Positions 42,052 to 54,000 of a stretch of 64,000 nucleotides of DNA are shown one piece after another. Source of the DNA: Mermis nigrescens (taxonomy: Eukaryota > Nematoda > Enoplea > Mermithida > Mermithidae); contig JAVLUZ010000608.1 in assembly GCA_036768485.1 (NCBI GenBank), positions 322,501-386,500 of the forward strand, written 5' to 3'. Numbering within the stretch: position 1 is the stretch's first letter; every line of letters starts with the position of its first letter. The translations under genes and the position numbers were made by a program. Below the pieces are notes generated by a model. The model was not told the origin of the DNA, did not search any database, and worked only from the letters and a program-made list of their open reading frames with translations.

Positions 42052-44352
42052 ACCCACGTTATGTGTGCTTGCAATGCTTACGAATAAGATCTTATATAAT
42101 TGCTTGTTAGTTTTCTTGCAAGTGCTGTACCTTTTGCTTGTCATGTGCTTACTTGTCAACTTACAGGAAAACGTAATTCTTACAAAACAAACTTACAAGA
42201 AATTTTGAACTCTTATTGAAATGCTTGGTAAAACCTTGCTTATCCGAATCTTACAAGAATTTCTATCTTGCAAGCATACTTATAGTTCTGCTTGCAAGTG
42301 CTTGCCCTACAAGCAGTTATACACGATCCCAGCTGACTGCATATAAAAACGTGCAAGCATCTTATAAGCATATTCTTGCATGTGCCTGATCAAAAAAGTT
42401 TTGGCAGCCGGTCTTAGCTACAGTGCACTGAGCACAACCACAAAATTATTGTGCAAGATGCTCCAAGTTAGGCATGCGTGCTTTGCTTGATAATCGTGAT
42501 ATTTTGAATTTACTTGATATGAACTTGAAACATAATCTTCACGGGTTTAATAGCATAGAGAAGTGCTTATAAGCAAGTATAAGATTTTTTGAAATTGCCC
42601 AAGATTTGACAACATCAACTTGGTTGTGCATAATTATAAGCGTCTAAAGTTTAAATCTTGTTTATGTATGTATGTAGGTATGTCCCTCACAGCTTCAAGA
42701 TAAACATGGGGGCAGCTATATACATAGGTGGACAAAAAACGAATTTCATTGTAATATACACTACAATATATCTCCATTAATATTTTGTTTTTTTTGGAAA
42801 TCAAAACCATAGGCTGAATTTCTTCCATTTCAGACATATGACCAAAAGCAGCATCAGCATGACTGTAGGTAGGCGGCTTCAAAGTTCTGGGGGTGCAAAA
42901 TTTTTAAAAGTCAAATATTGGCTTTAAAAATTATACTATAGCAAAGTAAACACCATTTTGAACATTCCTCGTCAACCATTGGCATAAAAAATCATGAAAA
43001 AAGCAAAAAATTCAAAAATTGAAATTTGGCGGTATTGCTGGGTATTTTTATTTTCATGGTAGGCATTTGCTTATTTCCATTTTCCATCTTCATTTTTGAA
43101 AAATTTTATGTTTTTTTTGGATTCTTTGATGCCAATCGATATAGCTCGACGAGAAACGTTCAAAAATGGTGAATTTCATCATAGCACCATTTTTAGGCCA
43201 ATATTCGACTCAAAAAATTTTGAATTCTCCAGAACTTTGGAGCTGCCACTTATGGTGCATGCCCCCAAATCCCCCATGCCCAGGAATGATCACCACCACG
43301 ATTATTGTGTGATTCACAAAAAGCTATTTCTGACGTGAAAATGCGAATTTCGGACCAAAAACGGCAGCAACCCAGCACATTTTATTTAGTCCTATATAAA
43401 GTTTTCAAAAATTTCCGATAGCTGAAGGTTGGCTAAGACTTTCAACGTCTTACAAGATTTTGGATTCTGAATAAAACTATAAGCGTTTAATTATTTTTGT
43501 AAGAATTTTGGCCTGTTTTCATGACTTATAAGCACGATTGGTTCAACGTGTTTATATATACAATTATAGCCTTCCTTGAAAAAAGCCGAGGAGGATGAAT
43601 AATACACAATAAATAACCTTATGAGGAGACTGGCAGGTGCACCACTAGCTTTAGCAATATTTTCTGCATCTGGAGTTGCTTGGCAGTAACTAGTACGCTT
43701 GTGAAAATTTCAATAGACTCATTTTATTTAATTGACTTAATTTTAATTCAATTTTATTAATTCCGTTTAACCATTTTGTATTGCCTATACGCATGCGGAT
43801 TAATTGAATCAAGAAAACCATAAAGTTAAAGTAATCAGACTCTGTACCTACAAGAATTTGACTTCATTCCAAATCGTTTCTGGTCAGTCTGATAAAACGT
43901 CACTGTAAATCCGTAGATATATTTAAAATTTATGCTTGCGCTTTTGCTTGTCAGTGCTTGCAAGCAGAAACAAGCAAAAAGTTGTCTTGCGATAATGCAT
44001 ACTATGACCTATAAGTTGCTTATTCATGCTTGTAAGCAACAAGCAGCTAATTTTCTTATAAAATTGCTTTTTACTTATCAAATCTTGCAAAGATACTTGT
44101 CATTTTTCTCGCCTTGCTTATGAATGCGTATATAAGCAAAAAGCTAAGGTAGGCAAATATGCAAGATGGTACAAACTATCTTATAAGAATTTGATATCTT
44201 ACCTGATTACTTGTAAGCATTATCATTTGCTTATGATCGTGCAATACCATAAGCATCAACAAGAAAAAGGATAAGATTATAAGGAGTCTTATAAGCATGC
44301 ACCCGACGCTTGTCAAGATGCTATAGGCACGATAACGTGGGTGTGTAATTAG
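42052..44352. mobile_element. Element with cttgcaag-rich inverted ends
   Basis: Imperfect ends acccacgttatgtgtgc and, reversed, acccacgttatcgtgc. About 600 bp at the left (42060-42660) and 430 bp at the right (43920-44345) are crowded with degenerate cttgcaagtgcttac / cttataagc words. The middle contains a diverged reversed cacacctgggcg MITE (about 42870-43290). No transposase or target duplication recognised. Confidence 0.5.
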
Positions 44353-45160
44353 GATTTTCGGGATAGAATCTATGTATACATAGTGAAAATAACGTGCTTT
44401 TAACCGTTGCAATCAATTACATTGATTCCATGCACATATATTATGAAATACCTACTATTAGGGGTGGGATAGAGATCCAAAATGCAATGCATGACCAATC
44501 TGGTGGGAAGGGTTCAGTCGATCTGGGGCAAGGAGCGTCTAAAATTGAGTTTTTGGGCAAAATCTGGTATAAAATACCATTAAAACTAGGACGTATGTAA
44601 TTTACAGCTTCAGTAAACTACCAAGCAGTTTCAATGAAAAATCTCCAATTTTTCTACTATTTTTGCCCTCCATTTGCCATATTTTCTGCCAAAATTTCTA
44701 ATTTTTTATTCTGAGAGTCATCCTAAACTGCCTTTGACGTAGGTGCATAGTGCATACATATGTATGTTTATTTCTGGATTAGAGTCTATAGTCTGTTTCA
44801 CATATAAGTTTGAGTATAAATTTTAAGAAATTTCCGATCTAGTAAGCCGACGGATTACGATAACAATCAATGCTATAACAGCGATTAGTCAGCTCATTGT
44901 CGGTCAAAGATTTCAAGATTTATGCCCAAACTTGTGTGAAACAGATTATCTAGAATCGATAACTGGATATCGAAGAATTTCCGTTTTTTTCGCCGTCAGG
45001 CACGTACCTGGCCGTCCTATTTTGAGGGGACTAAGCCCAAAAAAGCCAAAAATAGCACAGCATAACGTTTGAAAAGTCCTATCTTTCCCCGAATTTTCTG
45101 AATTAGGGGGGGTCGAGACCCCCTTTCCCCTCAGAGCTTAACGTGCCTGTCCGCCCTTCT
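44353..45160. other. Repeat remnants between elements
   Basis: 44789-44946 is a short TA-target MITE (tagtctgtttcacatataag to gtgtgaaacagatta). 44999-45151 is a small element with ends caggcacgt and, reversed, caggcacgt. The rest is unassigned and has no coding signal. Confidence 0.5.
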
Positions 45161-45333
45161 TTAATAAAATGTAATGTAATTTACTGTAGCCAGCGATAAT
45201 ACAATATACTGTACACAAAAGTTTTAACGGTTACAACGGCAAAATATATAACGAAACTGTCGAAGTAATGAAAAACGCTGCACTACAAAGGGACACGAGG
45301 GATTTTAATCCAAATCCACTAATGAGTGACCTT

Positions 45334-46035
45334 TTACTGGAAATAAAATTTCGGAAATAGCTTTTTAAATAATGCGGCGGTAGGTTTTGTTACATTTTCG
45401 GAAAGCGAGTTCCATAAAGTAAGTATTCTACTGGTAAAAAATTATTTGGCCGAGTCAGTTTTTACAAGTGGTTTTTGGAGTTTTAATGAATGCCCCCTTG
45501 TTACAGAATGGTTCAATTTGAAAAAGTCATTCACATTTAATACAACAGATTAGTGGATTATTTTCGTAGCAAAAAACAAGGTCGAAAATGGTGCGCCGAT
45601 ATTCCAAGGATTCCAATTTAAGTTCCTTAATTCTATTCAAATAAGTAACTTTTGGACCCATAAAATATCTCTGCACAGATTCTAAGGCATCTATATCCTT
45701 CAGTAGATGTGGATTCCATATTCGACTATTGTATTCTAATATGGGCCTAACGTAAATTTTAAAAGCGCGTATTAGTAAGTCTCGATTCTTAGATCTGAAG
45801 AAACGTAAAATCAAGTTAGTCCGTTGTAAGGCTTTTACTTTAATGCTATGCACGTGACTCGTAAACTTAAGAGACGATGAAAATAAAATGCCTAAATCGT
45901 TACATGTAGTTTTCTCTTGAATATCTGTTGTTCCTAAATGGTAATCGAAACGCATGTTTTTTATTTCCTAGATGTAACGTGTTGCATTTTGCTGCGGATA
46001 TTTTTTAATTGCCACAACTCTGACCTTACATTTAA
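45334..46035 (-). pseudogene. Minus LINE, RT C-terminal half
   Basis: Reads SELWQLKN, KCNTLHLGN, DLGILFSSSLKFTSH, KIYVRPILEYNSRIWNPHLL, ESVQRYF, then in shifted frames VNDFFKLNHSVTRGHSLKL and FFTSRILTLWNSLSENV to a stop at 45334-45336. This is the usual end of CR1/Jockey-type ORF2. There are several frameshifts (for example near 45955) and an internal stop. Confidence 0.8.
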
Positions 46036-46071
46036 ACCAAGATCGAACATTGCTGACTGCTAGGGATTAGG

Positions 46072-46448
46072 CTGTGTAAATTCTCTAAAGGCTACTTTAA
46101 TTAATGTTCGTAGTATAAACAATAAAACTGTATTTTTGGATTCGATTCTTGAAAAGGTACGATTTTGTTTTTATTACCGAATCATGGCTCAACAAAGATA
46201 CTCCCGATGGTAGCGTTTTCTATAATTCAGACTTTCAAGTTTTTCGAAAGGATAGAGCTTATAAAGGCGGTGGTGTTTGTGCTTTGGTTAGAAAATCTAT
46301 AAAAGTTAGCATTTTTAGTTTTCCAAACGAATATAGCATGGCTGAATCCTTAGTTCTAGATCTCTTTTTTAAAAAACACTGTTCTGAGAATAATATTAAT
46401 TTATCGTTCTCCTCATTACGACTTCAACCAGACAAAAACGGTTTGTGA
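46072..46448 (+). pseudogene. Plus LINE endonuclease N-terminal part, frameshifted
   Basis: Reads CVNSLKATLINVRSINNK to ILEK, shifts frame at about 46157, then YDFVFITESWLN (endonuclease glutamate motif) and GGGVCALVRKS. It shifts again at about 46398-46402 into YRSPHYDFNQTKTVCELIDY, which runs into the long ORF. Two indels therefore disable the endonuclease. Confidence 0.8.
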
Positions 46449-46485
46449 GCTCATTGATTATTGTCTTCGAGACAACTATCCTACT

Positions 46486-48849
46486 GTGCTCCTAGGTGAT
46501 TTCAACTTTCCGTCAATTAATTGGTCTGAAACCAAAATTCCATCTGACAAAAGCTCACGTCTTTTCTGGATTACTGTAACTAGTCATAATTTTTATCAAT
46601 TAGTTACCGAGCCTACTCGTTCTGATAACATTTTAGACCTTATTTTTGTTAACAACATGAGCTTATGTTTTGATATTTCTGTATTACCACCATTAATGGG
46701 CACATGTGATCACAGTCAGATTGATTTTAAATTTCTAACAAATTTTGAGAAATCAAGAAATATTGAAAAAATTAGAGATTTTAATCGTGGAAATTACGTT
46801 GATTTTGCCACTTACCTTGATTATATTAGTTGGGAAGAAGCTTTCTTTGACTGCACAAATATAGATGAATTTTATAAAAAATTCCTGTGTATTATAAATG
46901 AAGGTGTATGTCTATTTATCCCTTTCAAAAGCAAATCACCAAAAAGATACCCTCTAGTCATAAAAAAATTACAGCGAAAAAAGTTAAACTTGTGGAGAAA
47001 GCTCAAAAAATTTAAAACGTCTCAATTAAAGCATGAATACAAACAAATTACTGCTTCTTTAGAAAGTGCTGTTCATGAGCATTACTGTAAAAACGAACAA
47101 AAACTCGTTGAAAAGTCAAACGTAAAGAAATTTTACAGTTACGTTGGTAAACGTTTACAGGATAAAACGCGTTCTCCACCCCTAAAGGATGAAAACGGTA
47201 AATGCATTTTTGACGAATCTAAAAAAGCTAATCTACTTAACAATTTATTCTCTGATGCTTTCACCCTCGATAATGGCATTTTACCTGATTTACCTACACC
47301 CTTTACAGAAAGTATTATTGATCATATTTCGTGTACGGAAGACGATATTATAGCTGCTATAAAAGGTTTGAGTTCTTCACCTTCAAGTGGACCTGATGGG
47401 CTTCCAAGTATTCTTTTCAAAAAATTAGCTTATTCTTTGAAAACTCCTTTGAAAAAAATTTTTCTAGTATCCTTACTGTCTGGAACCTTACCCAAAATTT
47501 GGAAAACTGCTTTTGTAATTGCAGTCTTAAAGAAAGGCGATGCATCTTTATCTTCTAATTATCGTCCGATTTCTTTAACTTGTGTTAGCTGCCGAATTCT
47601 TGAAAAAGTCTTGAAAACTCAGTTAATGGATTATGCTAAAAGAAATAACTTGATTTCGTTTGAACAGTTTGGTTTTCTTCCTAAAAAATCATGTGAATTG
47701 CAACTCTTGTGCTATTTAAATAAGATAATTAACAATGTAGACAATAAAGAGCCCATGGACGCTATATACTTGGATTTTGCAAAAGCGTTTGATTCCATCT
47801 CTCACAGTAAACTGGTTCTCAAATTGTCAAAATACGGTATTCAAGGTTACGTACTTAAATGGATTAAAAACTTTCTTAGTAATAGGACTCAGAGAGTTAG
47901 AATCGCTAAAAATTTCTCAAATGAGACCTGTGTTTTTAGTGGTGTACCACAGGGCAGCGTCCTGGGTCCAATCTTATTTCTGTTCTACATAAATGACATT
48001 ACATCTTTACTAACTGATCATTATTCAAACATGCTTATTTTTGCAGATGATATTAAGATTTATGCAAAGTCTGAGCACTTTTTCCATCTTCAAAAATTGC
48101 TAAATCGAATTTCTGAATGGTCAGATTTTTGGCAGCTTTCTTTATCCTTACCAAAATGTCAGGTCCTTCATTTTGGTCATAATAATTCTCGAATGGTTTA
48201 CACAATAAATAATAGCCTCGTCTCAACCTCAAAATCCCCTGTAAAAGATTTAGGCATATTAATTGATGAAAAACTTAATTTTACTGCTCACATAAGCAAA
48301 CTTGTGAAGCAGGCCTTTCATCGCATGTCACATATTTTTCGCTGTTTCAAAAGTAAGGATTTGACACTTCTCACAATGGCCTATAAAACTTATGTACGGC
48401 CTCTTTTAGAATATTCGACCTCTGTTTGGTCACCACATACAAAGCAAAATATTCGTAACATTGAAAAGGTTCAACGATACTTTACTAAACGTGTCTTAGG
48501 GTGCCGTTATCCAAACATCATGTCTTATCAGGATCGACTTCAGGTATTGAATCTGGAATATCTAGAGAATAGAAGGTTATTGTACGATTTAAGTATGGTG
48601 TACAAAATGTTTCATTCTGCAGTTGATGTTAATGTAAATGACTTCTTCACATTATCAGACAACAACACTAGATCCACCAACACATTAAAATTAAAAGTCA
48701 CTGCTCTAAAATCTAACTTGAAGAAATATTTTTTCAGTCACAGAATAATAAATGTTTGGAATATGCTCCCCGAATCAGTGGTAAACGCTTCCAGTAGTAA
48801 TATGTTTAGGCTAAAATTAGAAAATCTAAAAATGAACTATGGAGAATAA
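46486..48849 (+). CDS. LINE ORF2: partial endonuclease plus intact reverse transcriptase
   Basis: 787-codon open frame ending at TAA 48847-48849. The start is the end of an apurinic-type endonuclease (LLGDFNFPSINW at residues 2-13, and CDHSQIDF near 70). The reverse transcriptase has SGPDGLPSILFKKL near residue 302, the catalytic YLDFAKAFDS near 428, GVPQGSVLGPILFLFYIND near 490 and FADD near 520. The C-terminal region is typical of CR1/Jockey-group LINEs (YKTYVRPLLEYSTSVW, KVQRYFTKRVLG, WNMLPESVV). The frame is intact, unlike the flanking LINEs, so this copy is relatively young. The reading frame probably has no native start here, because the upstream endonuclease half is frameshifted. It acts in cis on its own RNA by target-primed reverse transcription. 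Clade placement between CR1 and Jockey is by eye. Confidence 0.88.
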   Translation: MLLGDFNFPSINWSETKIPSDKSSRLFWITVTSHNFYQLVTEPTRSDNILDLIFVNNMSLCFDISVLPPLMGTCDHSQIDFKFLTNFEKSRNIEKIRDFNRGNYVDFATYLDYISWEEAFFDCTNIDEFYKKFLCIINEGVCLFIPFKSKSPKRYPLVIKKLQRKKLNLWRKLKKFKTSQLKHEYKQITASLESAVHEHYCKNEQKLVEKSNVKKFYSYVGKRLQDKTRSPPLKDENGKCIFDESKKANLLNNLFSDAFTLDNGILPDLPTPFTESIIDHISCTEDDIIAAIKGLSSSPSSGPDGLPSILFKKLAYSLKTPLKKIFLVSLLSGTLPKIWKTAFVIAVLKKGDASLSSNYRPISLTCVSCRILEKVLKTQLMDYAKRNNLISFEQFGFLPKKSCELQLLCYLNKIINNVDNKEPMDAIYLDFAKAFDSISHSKLVLKLSKYGIQGYVLKWIKNFLSNRTQRVRIAKNFSNETCVFSGVPQGSVLGPILFLFYINDITSLLTDHYSNMLIFADDIKIYAKSEHFFHLQKLLNRISEWSDFWQLSLSLPKCQVLHFGHNNSRMVYTINNSLVSTSKSPVKDLGILIDEKLNFTAHISKLVKQAFHRMSHIFRCFKSKDLTLLTMAYKTYVRPLLEYSTSVWSPHTKQNIRNIEKVQRYFTKRVLGCRYPNIMSYQDRLQVLNLEYLENRRLLYDLSMVYKMFHSAVDVNVNDFFTLSDNNTRSTNTLKLKVTALKSNLKKYFFSHRIINVWNMLPESVVNASSSNMFRLKLENLKMNYGE

Positions 48850-49046
48850 ACCTTAGTCATAAGTAAGAGCACTGCCTTTATGACCTTGCACAGCAATGTT
48901 TCTTCTTGGTGCGAGCTGTATTCGCATTATTGCTTTAATGTCTTTATTCTGTATTCTACATTTTCCGCGACTGTACATTTTTCTCTTCGTTAATGTTTTC
49001 TGATGACGTATTTTCGCTGTTGCAATAAACTTTACTTTATATATGT

Positions 49047-50720
49047 AAGTGATTAAGGTCATCTTGTAATTTAGTAAGAGTCCATAATGTTGTTTACGAC
49101 TCGGAACATTTTCACGTCGTCTGCGAAAAGCATTGCCTGTGATTGGTCGTCATGAAGAGCACCAAGAAGGTCATTAATATATACAAGGAAAAGTATTGGT
49201 CCCAAAATTGTACCCTTTGGGACACCACTTATTACTGGTATTGACCTTGAAAATGTATTGTTTATTTTGACGCATTGTTTACGGTTAGACAGAAAGGCCG
49301 AAATCCACAACAGGATATCACCCCCAATACCTAAATGTTTCAATTTATGCAAAAGTTTGGCATGACATACTGTATCGAAAGCTTTCGCAAAATCAATGTA
49401 GACAACATCTATATTTTGTTTTTTATCCAATTTTTTGCACCCATTCATTAAGACACGCAAGTAGTTGGGTACAAGTAGATTTGCTACTCAAAAAACCGAG
49501 TTGTGCTGGATTCAAAATTTTTTCTTTAACCAAAAAAGTTGTCAGGGAGTTTTTCATTATTTTTTCAAAAACTTTGCAACAAGTAGATGTAAGTGAAATG
49601 GGGCGATAATTTTCCATGTTGTCTGGAGTTCCTTGTTTTTAAATACCGGACAAACATTAGCTATTAACCAATCGTCAGGAAGCGTATGTGTACGGAAGGA
49701 AATTTCGAAAATTGTGGTTAAAGGACCAGCAGGCAGATTGCACAATTTTTCAAGATTATGTTAGGTATAGAGTCAGGTCCCGAAGATAAGGAAGCTTTCA
49801 AACCGAGCAGATGTATATCAACACATTCGGGTATTATTATCATATTATTTAGTTTTTTTCCAAATCTGTCTGGAAATTCTGGTAAATTAAGGTTATCATG
49901 AACGAAAACAGAAAGAAAATAATCGATTAGACTGTTAGCCTTTTCAATATCATTTTGGATAAGTTTTCCGTTGAATTTTAGCGGAGGAATGACCGACTTA
50001 ATTTTGCTCTGAGATTTGACGTATGAATATAACTTTTTTATGTTTTTACAGTTTACAACGTCTTCCTCGATTTTACATAAATGATTTTTAATTTCACTTT
50101 TATTAACTTCGTAATTTCAGCGAGTTTGGTCTTGTTTACAAGTGAAGGCTGTACTTCAAAGTTTCGCCAAATTTTCAGCTTTTTTGCTTGCATTTTAAGA
50201 ATATGTCGGGGGTACTTATTATAAGAATGTTTTCGTTTGCATTTTGGGATAAATTTTTCAAAGGCCATTTCTAATACGAATTTGAACTGTGACCAAAAGT
50301 CGTTAACAGAAACGCAGGAAGAAAAAATATTTACCCAGTCTACGGTCATTAAGAACGCGTTTAATGCTATAAAATCGGTTTTGTGAAAGTTGAAGAATAA
50401 TTCTGGCTGTGTTTCGTTCGTATGAAGCATTCGTACCTTGAACTCTATAGAATCGTGATCGCTAGAACTGAATGGGGCGGACCTTGTATGCGATAAAATC
50501 AAGGATTCGTCATTAACTAAAATTAGATCCAAAATATTCTGATTACGCGTCGGAAAATCAATAATTTGTCTAAACCCTTTTTGATTCACAAAATCAGCGA
50601 AGAGCATACTCATCTCAGATGGTGGAGGCATTATGAATTCCCAGTCAATATCGGGAAGATTAAAATCTCCCAAAATAACACAAGGCTTTTCTTTCAAAGC
50701 GCGATGCTGCTTATGAACAA
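49047..50720 (-). pseudogene. Minus LINE, endonuclease and RT N-terminal half
   Basis: The 50697-50053 frame reads KEKPCVILGDFNLPDIDW, FPTRNQNILDLILVN and SSSDHDSIEF (endonuclease). The RT continues in other frames: WLIANVCPVFK (49745-49557), NYRPISLTSTCCKVFEKI (49617-49423), then VVYIDFAKAFDTVCHAKLL, GVPKGTILGPILFLVYIND and LFADDVKMF (49460-49071). It breaks off after KLQDDLNHL at 49047, where the plus LINE begins. At least three frameshifts. Its truncated 5' end is about 290 bp from the SYF1 start codon. Confidence 0.85.
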
Positions 50721-51006
50721 GTCATCCTTGACTCTTGTGAACTCAGGCGACTAAGCCTGCGGCCTGTAACTGATCTAGTATTGGAAGAATTTATATATAA
50801 ACTTATCGAGTTAAACTTTCAAGTCAAAGTGACAAAAAGGTTATTTGCGCGTGAGTTTATATTTTTTAAATTTAGTTACTGTAGTCTTTTTTTTCTCAGT
50901 CAGGATAATCAACGTCTAGTTTGACTCGTCATTCGTGCAATAACGATTTATTCTTTCATCGTGAAGTCAAGTTGGATTTCTTACCGCTTTGATCAGAAGC
51001 TCGAAC

Positions 51007-51030
51007 ATGAGCGCAGCAAAGCTTATTTTC
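51007..51030 (+). CDS. XAB2: SYF1 exon 1 (eight codons)
   Basis: MSAAKLIF followed by a strong donor, TTC|gtgagt. Joined to exon 2 it gives KLIFEEEDLPYEE, which parallels DLVFEEEDLPYEE at the human N-terminus. It is very short, so I rely on that match and the donor. No other upstream candidate fits in phase. Confidence 0.85.
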
Positions 51031-54000
51031 GTGAGTTTCTGTTCTTCGAAATTTTACTCAATTATGGTAACCTCATCAATTTCGACGAAACTCACTCGCC
51101 TATTTTCTGGTGTTTCCATACTCCATAGCATTAGCGTAGCCAGCGGAGCAGAGTAGGGGGAATGCACCTCATAAAAACTTGGTATGTCCAAGGACTTAGG
51201 AATATGTTCATATGATGCTGTTCTGCGACGTGAAATCGAAAAAGTCGGCGCTTTTCGCCGATTGCTTCTATTATTTTGACAATTTCTATCGTTTAGTGCA
51301 GGAAAACTCAAACTTTTTCGGGCCGAGTAATACAGATTAGCAGGACGGTATCCAGGGGGAGATCAGAGGGCACGTGTCCCCCTCCCCGAAATGAAATTTA
51401 AGAATGATTTTTCTTTTACTCCCCATGGCTTTTATAGTAAATAATCGCAAAAATTTTCAGTGCGGATTTCACAGTTATTAATTATTACATATTTATTCTT
51501 AAGCGCACAGTCAAAACACTCCATATTCAATCCTTAAACAATCTAAAGCATAATTTCCACAAATGTCTTCTGTTTTTTTGCAGGGTTTACGTATAAAATA
51601 AGATCCGTGCAGGAAGTAAGAATGATAGACATTTTTATCTATGATGAAAAATTTTACTGATGAAGTTTGACTATTTTAAGACTGATATCAGAACCGAAAT
51701 TAGGCTGATTTTACAAAAATTTTAACCTTACCATTAAAATGTGCGGTGCTTTTTCTGTAAAATTTTCCGGGGCTCTGCCCCGAACCCGCTATTGTCGTTT
51801 GAGCGTACTCCCAGCAGACCCCCTAAGCCAGCGGAAGTTCCCTGGACTCTCACCATATAAAGGGGAAGTGGGTAGCAAAATTTACCTTTGGTCCTTCCTT
51901 ATGTTTTATTAAAATTTTGGTCGTGCCCCGCCCCCGAAACTGAATCCGGGATTCTAGTCTGCCTATGAGTGACATTTATTTACTTTCTAGGCGGCTCGAA
52001 ATCATATTTTTCCTCAGAGAATTGATATTAAAATGATTTCAAGAGCAAAAACAGCTGTCTCAGCATAGTTTTCTTCTCTTTTTAAGCCATTAGTTTTAAA
52101 AATTTTCGACCTTTTACGTCAAATGCTACGAATACAGGGGATTGAGCAGTAATTCAGACTTCTAAACCTTCCTACGCTTTAATTCGACAAATTTACCGGA
52201 GATTTGCGTCAAATTTTCGCTTGAATCGAGAAATTTAATAATTTTTCTGAGCAATTTTGTTGGAAATATTAAAATTTTCTTGGAAAAATTTTGCGCCAAA
52301 ACACATGTACATAGGGGGAGTTGAGGGCTATTATCCTCCCCCTCCCCAAGGATCAGCTGGACAGGTACTGTCCGGTGATTTTAAGCCGATGGAACGTTTT
52401 TTGCATCATTTTTGAGGTCAAAAGCAGTAATAATGTCAAAATTTTTCCGGCGCGGATGAGTATTTTTATGTACTTTTCACTCAAAAAGCGCGCAAAATTG
52501 ATCAATTCTTGCATCTTCTAGTGTTAAAAGTGATATAATGCAGTTGGAATGGACTAAAAATGCTTTAAAAATGCGATATAATCACAAAAAAGCGTTTACA
52601 GGCTCTTTTGACCATTTTAATCGTTTAAACAGCAAAAAAATGTGAGGATTAAATTTACTGTTTTGGATTTTCGAATTTTATCCCCTTCTGCCGACCCCGA
52701 CCTTATTCACCTATGCGCTACAAGCGTTATTAAATGAGAGCAAAAAGCGCAAAACTTCGAAAAACCGCTATTTCGCGCGTCAAGGGCAAATTTTCGCGCC
52801 CATTTTCGACTGTTTTGGAAAAGTTGGTTTACTGCCCCCTCAGAAAAATCCTAGATCCGCTATTTTGCATAAACATGTGACTGTTTGAAATTCGGGTGAG
52901 GCTCCTTAGCCCTTTTTAGAGGAGAGAGTGAATGATCTGCAATTTTTAGCCAACACGACCAAAAATAATTTAAAAACGGCGAAAAGCGCAAATTTTTCAA
53001 TCGTGGGGGACGCCCAACTTTAGGTGGGAGATTCCCACATCCTCCCTGTTGCATGTAAGAGCATAAGTGTCAGCACTGCCTATTCATAAGCATTAAAATT
53101 TTCAAATTCCGAAGGTTTATAAGTATCACTTTTGATGCGATATTCATAAAATTTTTTCTCCCCTTTTCGTATATTATGCGTCGTATGTGCGCAAGGTCAA
53201 ACTTCCAGGGAGGGGTGAAAATCGAAAATTTCGGTATAGCTAAATGCTTTGTGGAGATTCCCACATCCTCCCTGTTGCAAAACGATGAAATCACTTTAAA
53301 CCTATCTTTTCCTAGTATTTTTAACAAATATATAGCCTTTAAGAACTCACAAATATAGATAGATAGCCTTTTTGAACTGAAATTAGCTATTTAGCTATTT
53401 TAAAAGCTGGGAAAATAGCTATAAACCCTTTTGAGACTCAGAAAAAAACGACTATATAGAATTTCTGTACTCACAGTATGTTTCTGATTCCAAAAAAGGC
53501 TAAATAGCTAGTTTTCTGGGTCCAAAAAGGCCATATAGCAATGTTTTTGGTTAAAATGGCTATATAGCTATCAGATTTTAAAAGCTCATGAGGGAGTAAT
53601 ACCCCTCTCCTCCCTCCGCATGCCCATGTATAATATGCACGCTTTGCAAAAAATTACAGCTATCATAATCTACTTTTACCCATTCGTGAAAGTTACCATA
53701 TTTGGCAATTTGGTAGACAAATACACTACAGGGATTAGATCGAATTTCAACTGGCTATGTAGGTAATTAATTTTATCATTATTTGCGACCCAAAAAAATT
53801 TTTCCATGAGCCTGACCGTATAGGAATACAATATAAAATGTGTTTTTTTCGGAATCGACGAGGTTGCATTCTCTTATTTTAACCGTTTCCATTTAAGTCG
53901 TTTTAGTTTTTAGATGCTTTTTTATCAAAGTATCAAATTCGAAATTTCAAATTTTTAAATTTAAATTTAAGCCTTAATTTAAGTTTAAATAATTCGAATT

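Larger units (their letters stand above)
46036..49046 (+). mobile_element. Plus-strand CR1/Jockey-like LINE inserted in the older LINE
   Basis: It covers most of ORF2 from the endonuclease onward, with a short 3' UTR containing AATAAA at 49024-49029. The junction bases read continuously in the host LINE once this piece is removed (LNHL joined to NVRSELW), with at most a 3-bp TTA repeat. The 5' end lacks ORF1, so it is 5'-truncated. Confidence 0.8.
45163..50720 (-). mobile_element. Minus-strand CR1/Jockey-like LINE, split by a younger LINE
   Basis: Coding parts lie at 50697-49047 (endonuclease C-terminus and RT up to the FADD box) and 46035-45334 (rest of RT and C-terminus). The two parts read on from each other across the 46036-49046 insertion. 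The 5' end is truncated at about 50720 and a short attacattac tail lies near 45165-45185. Many frameshifts and stops; dead. Confidence 0.8.
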
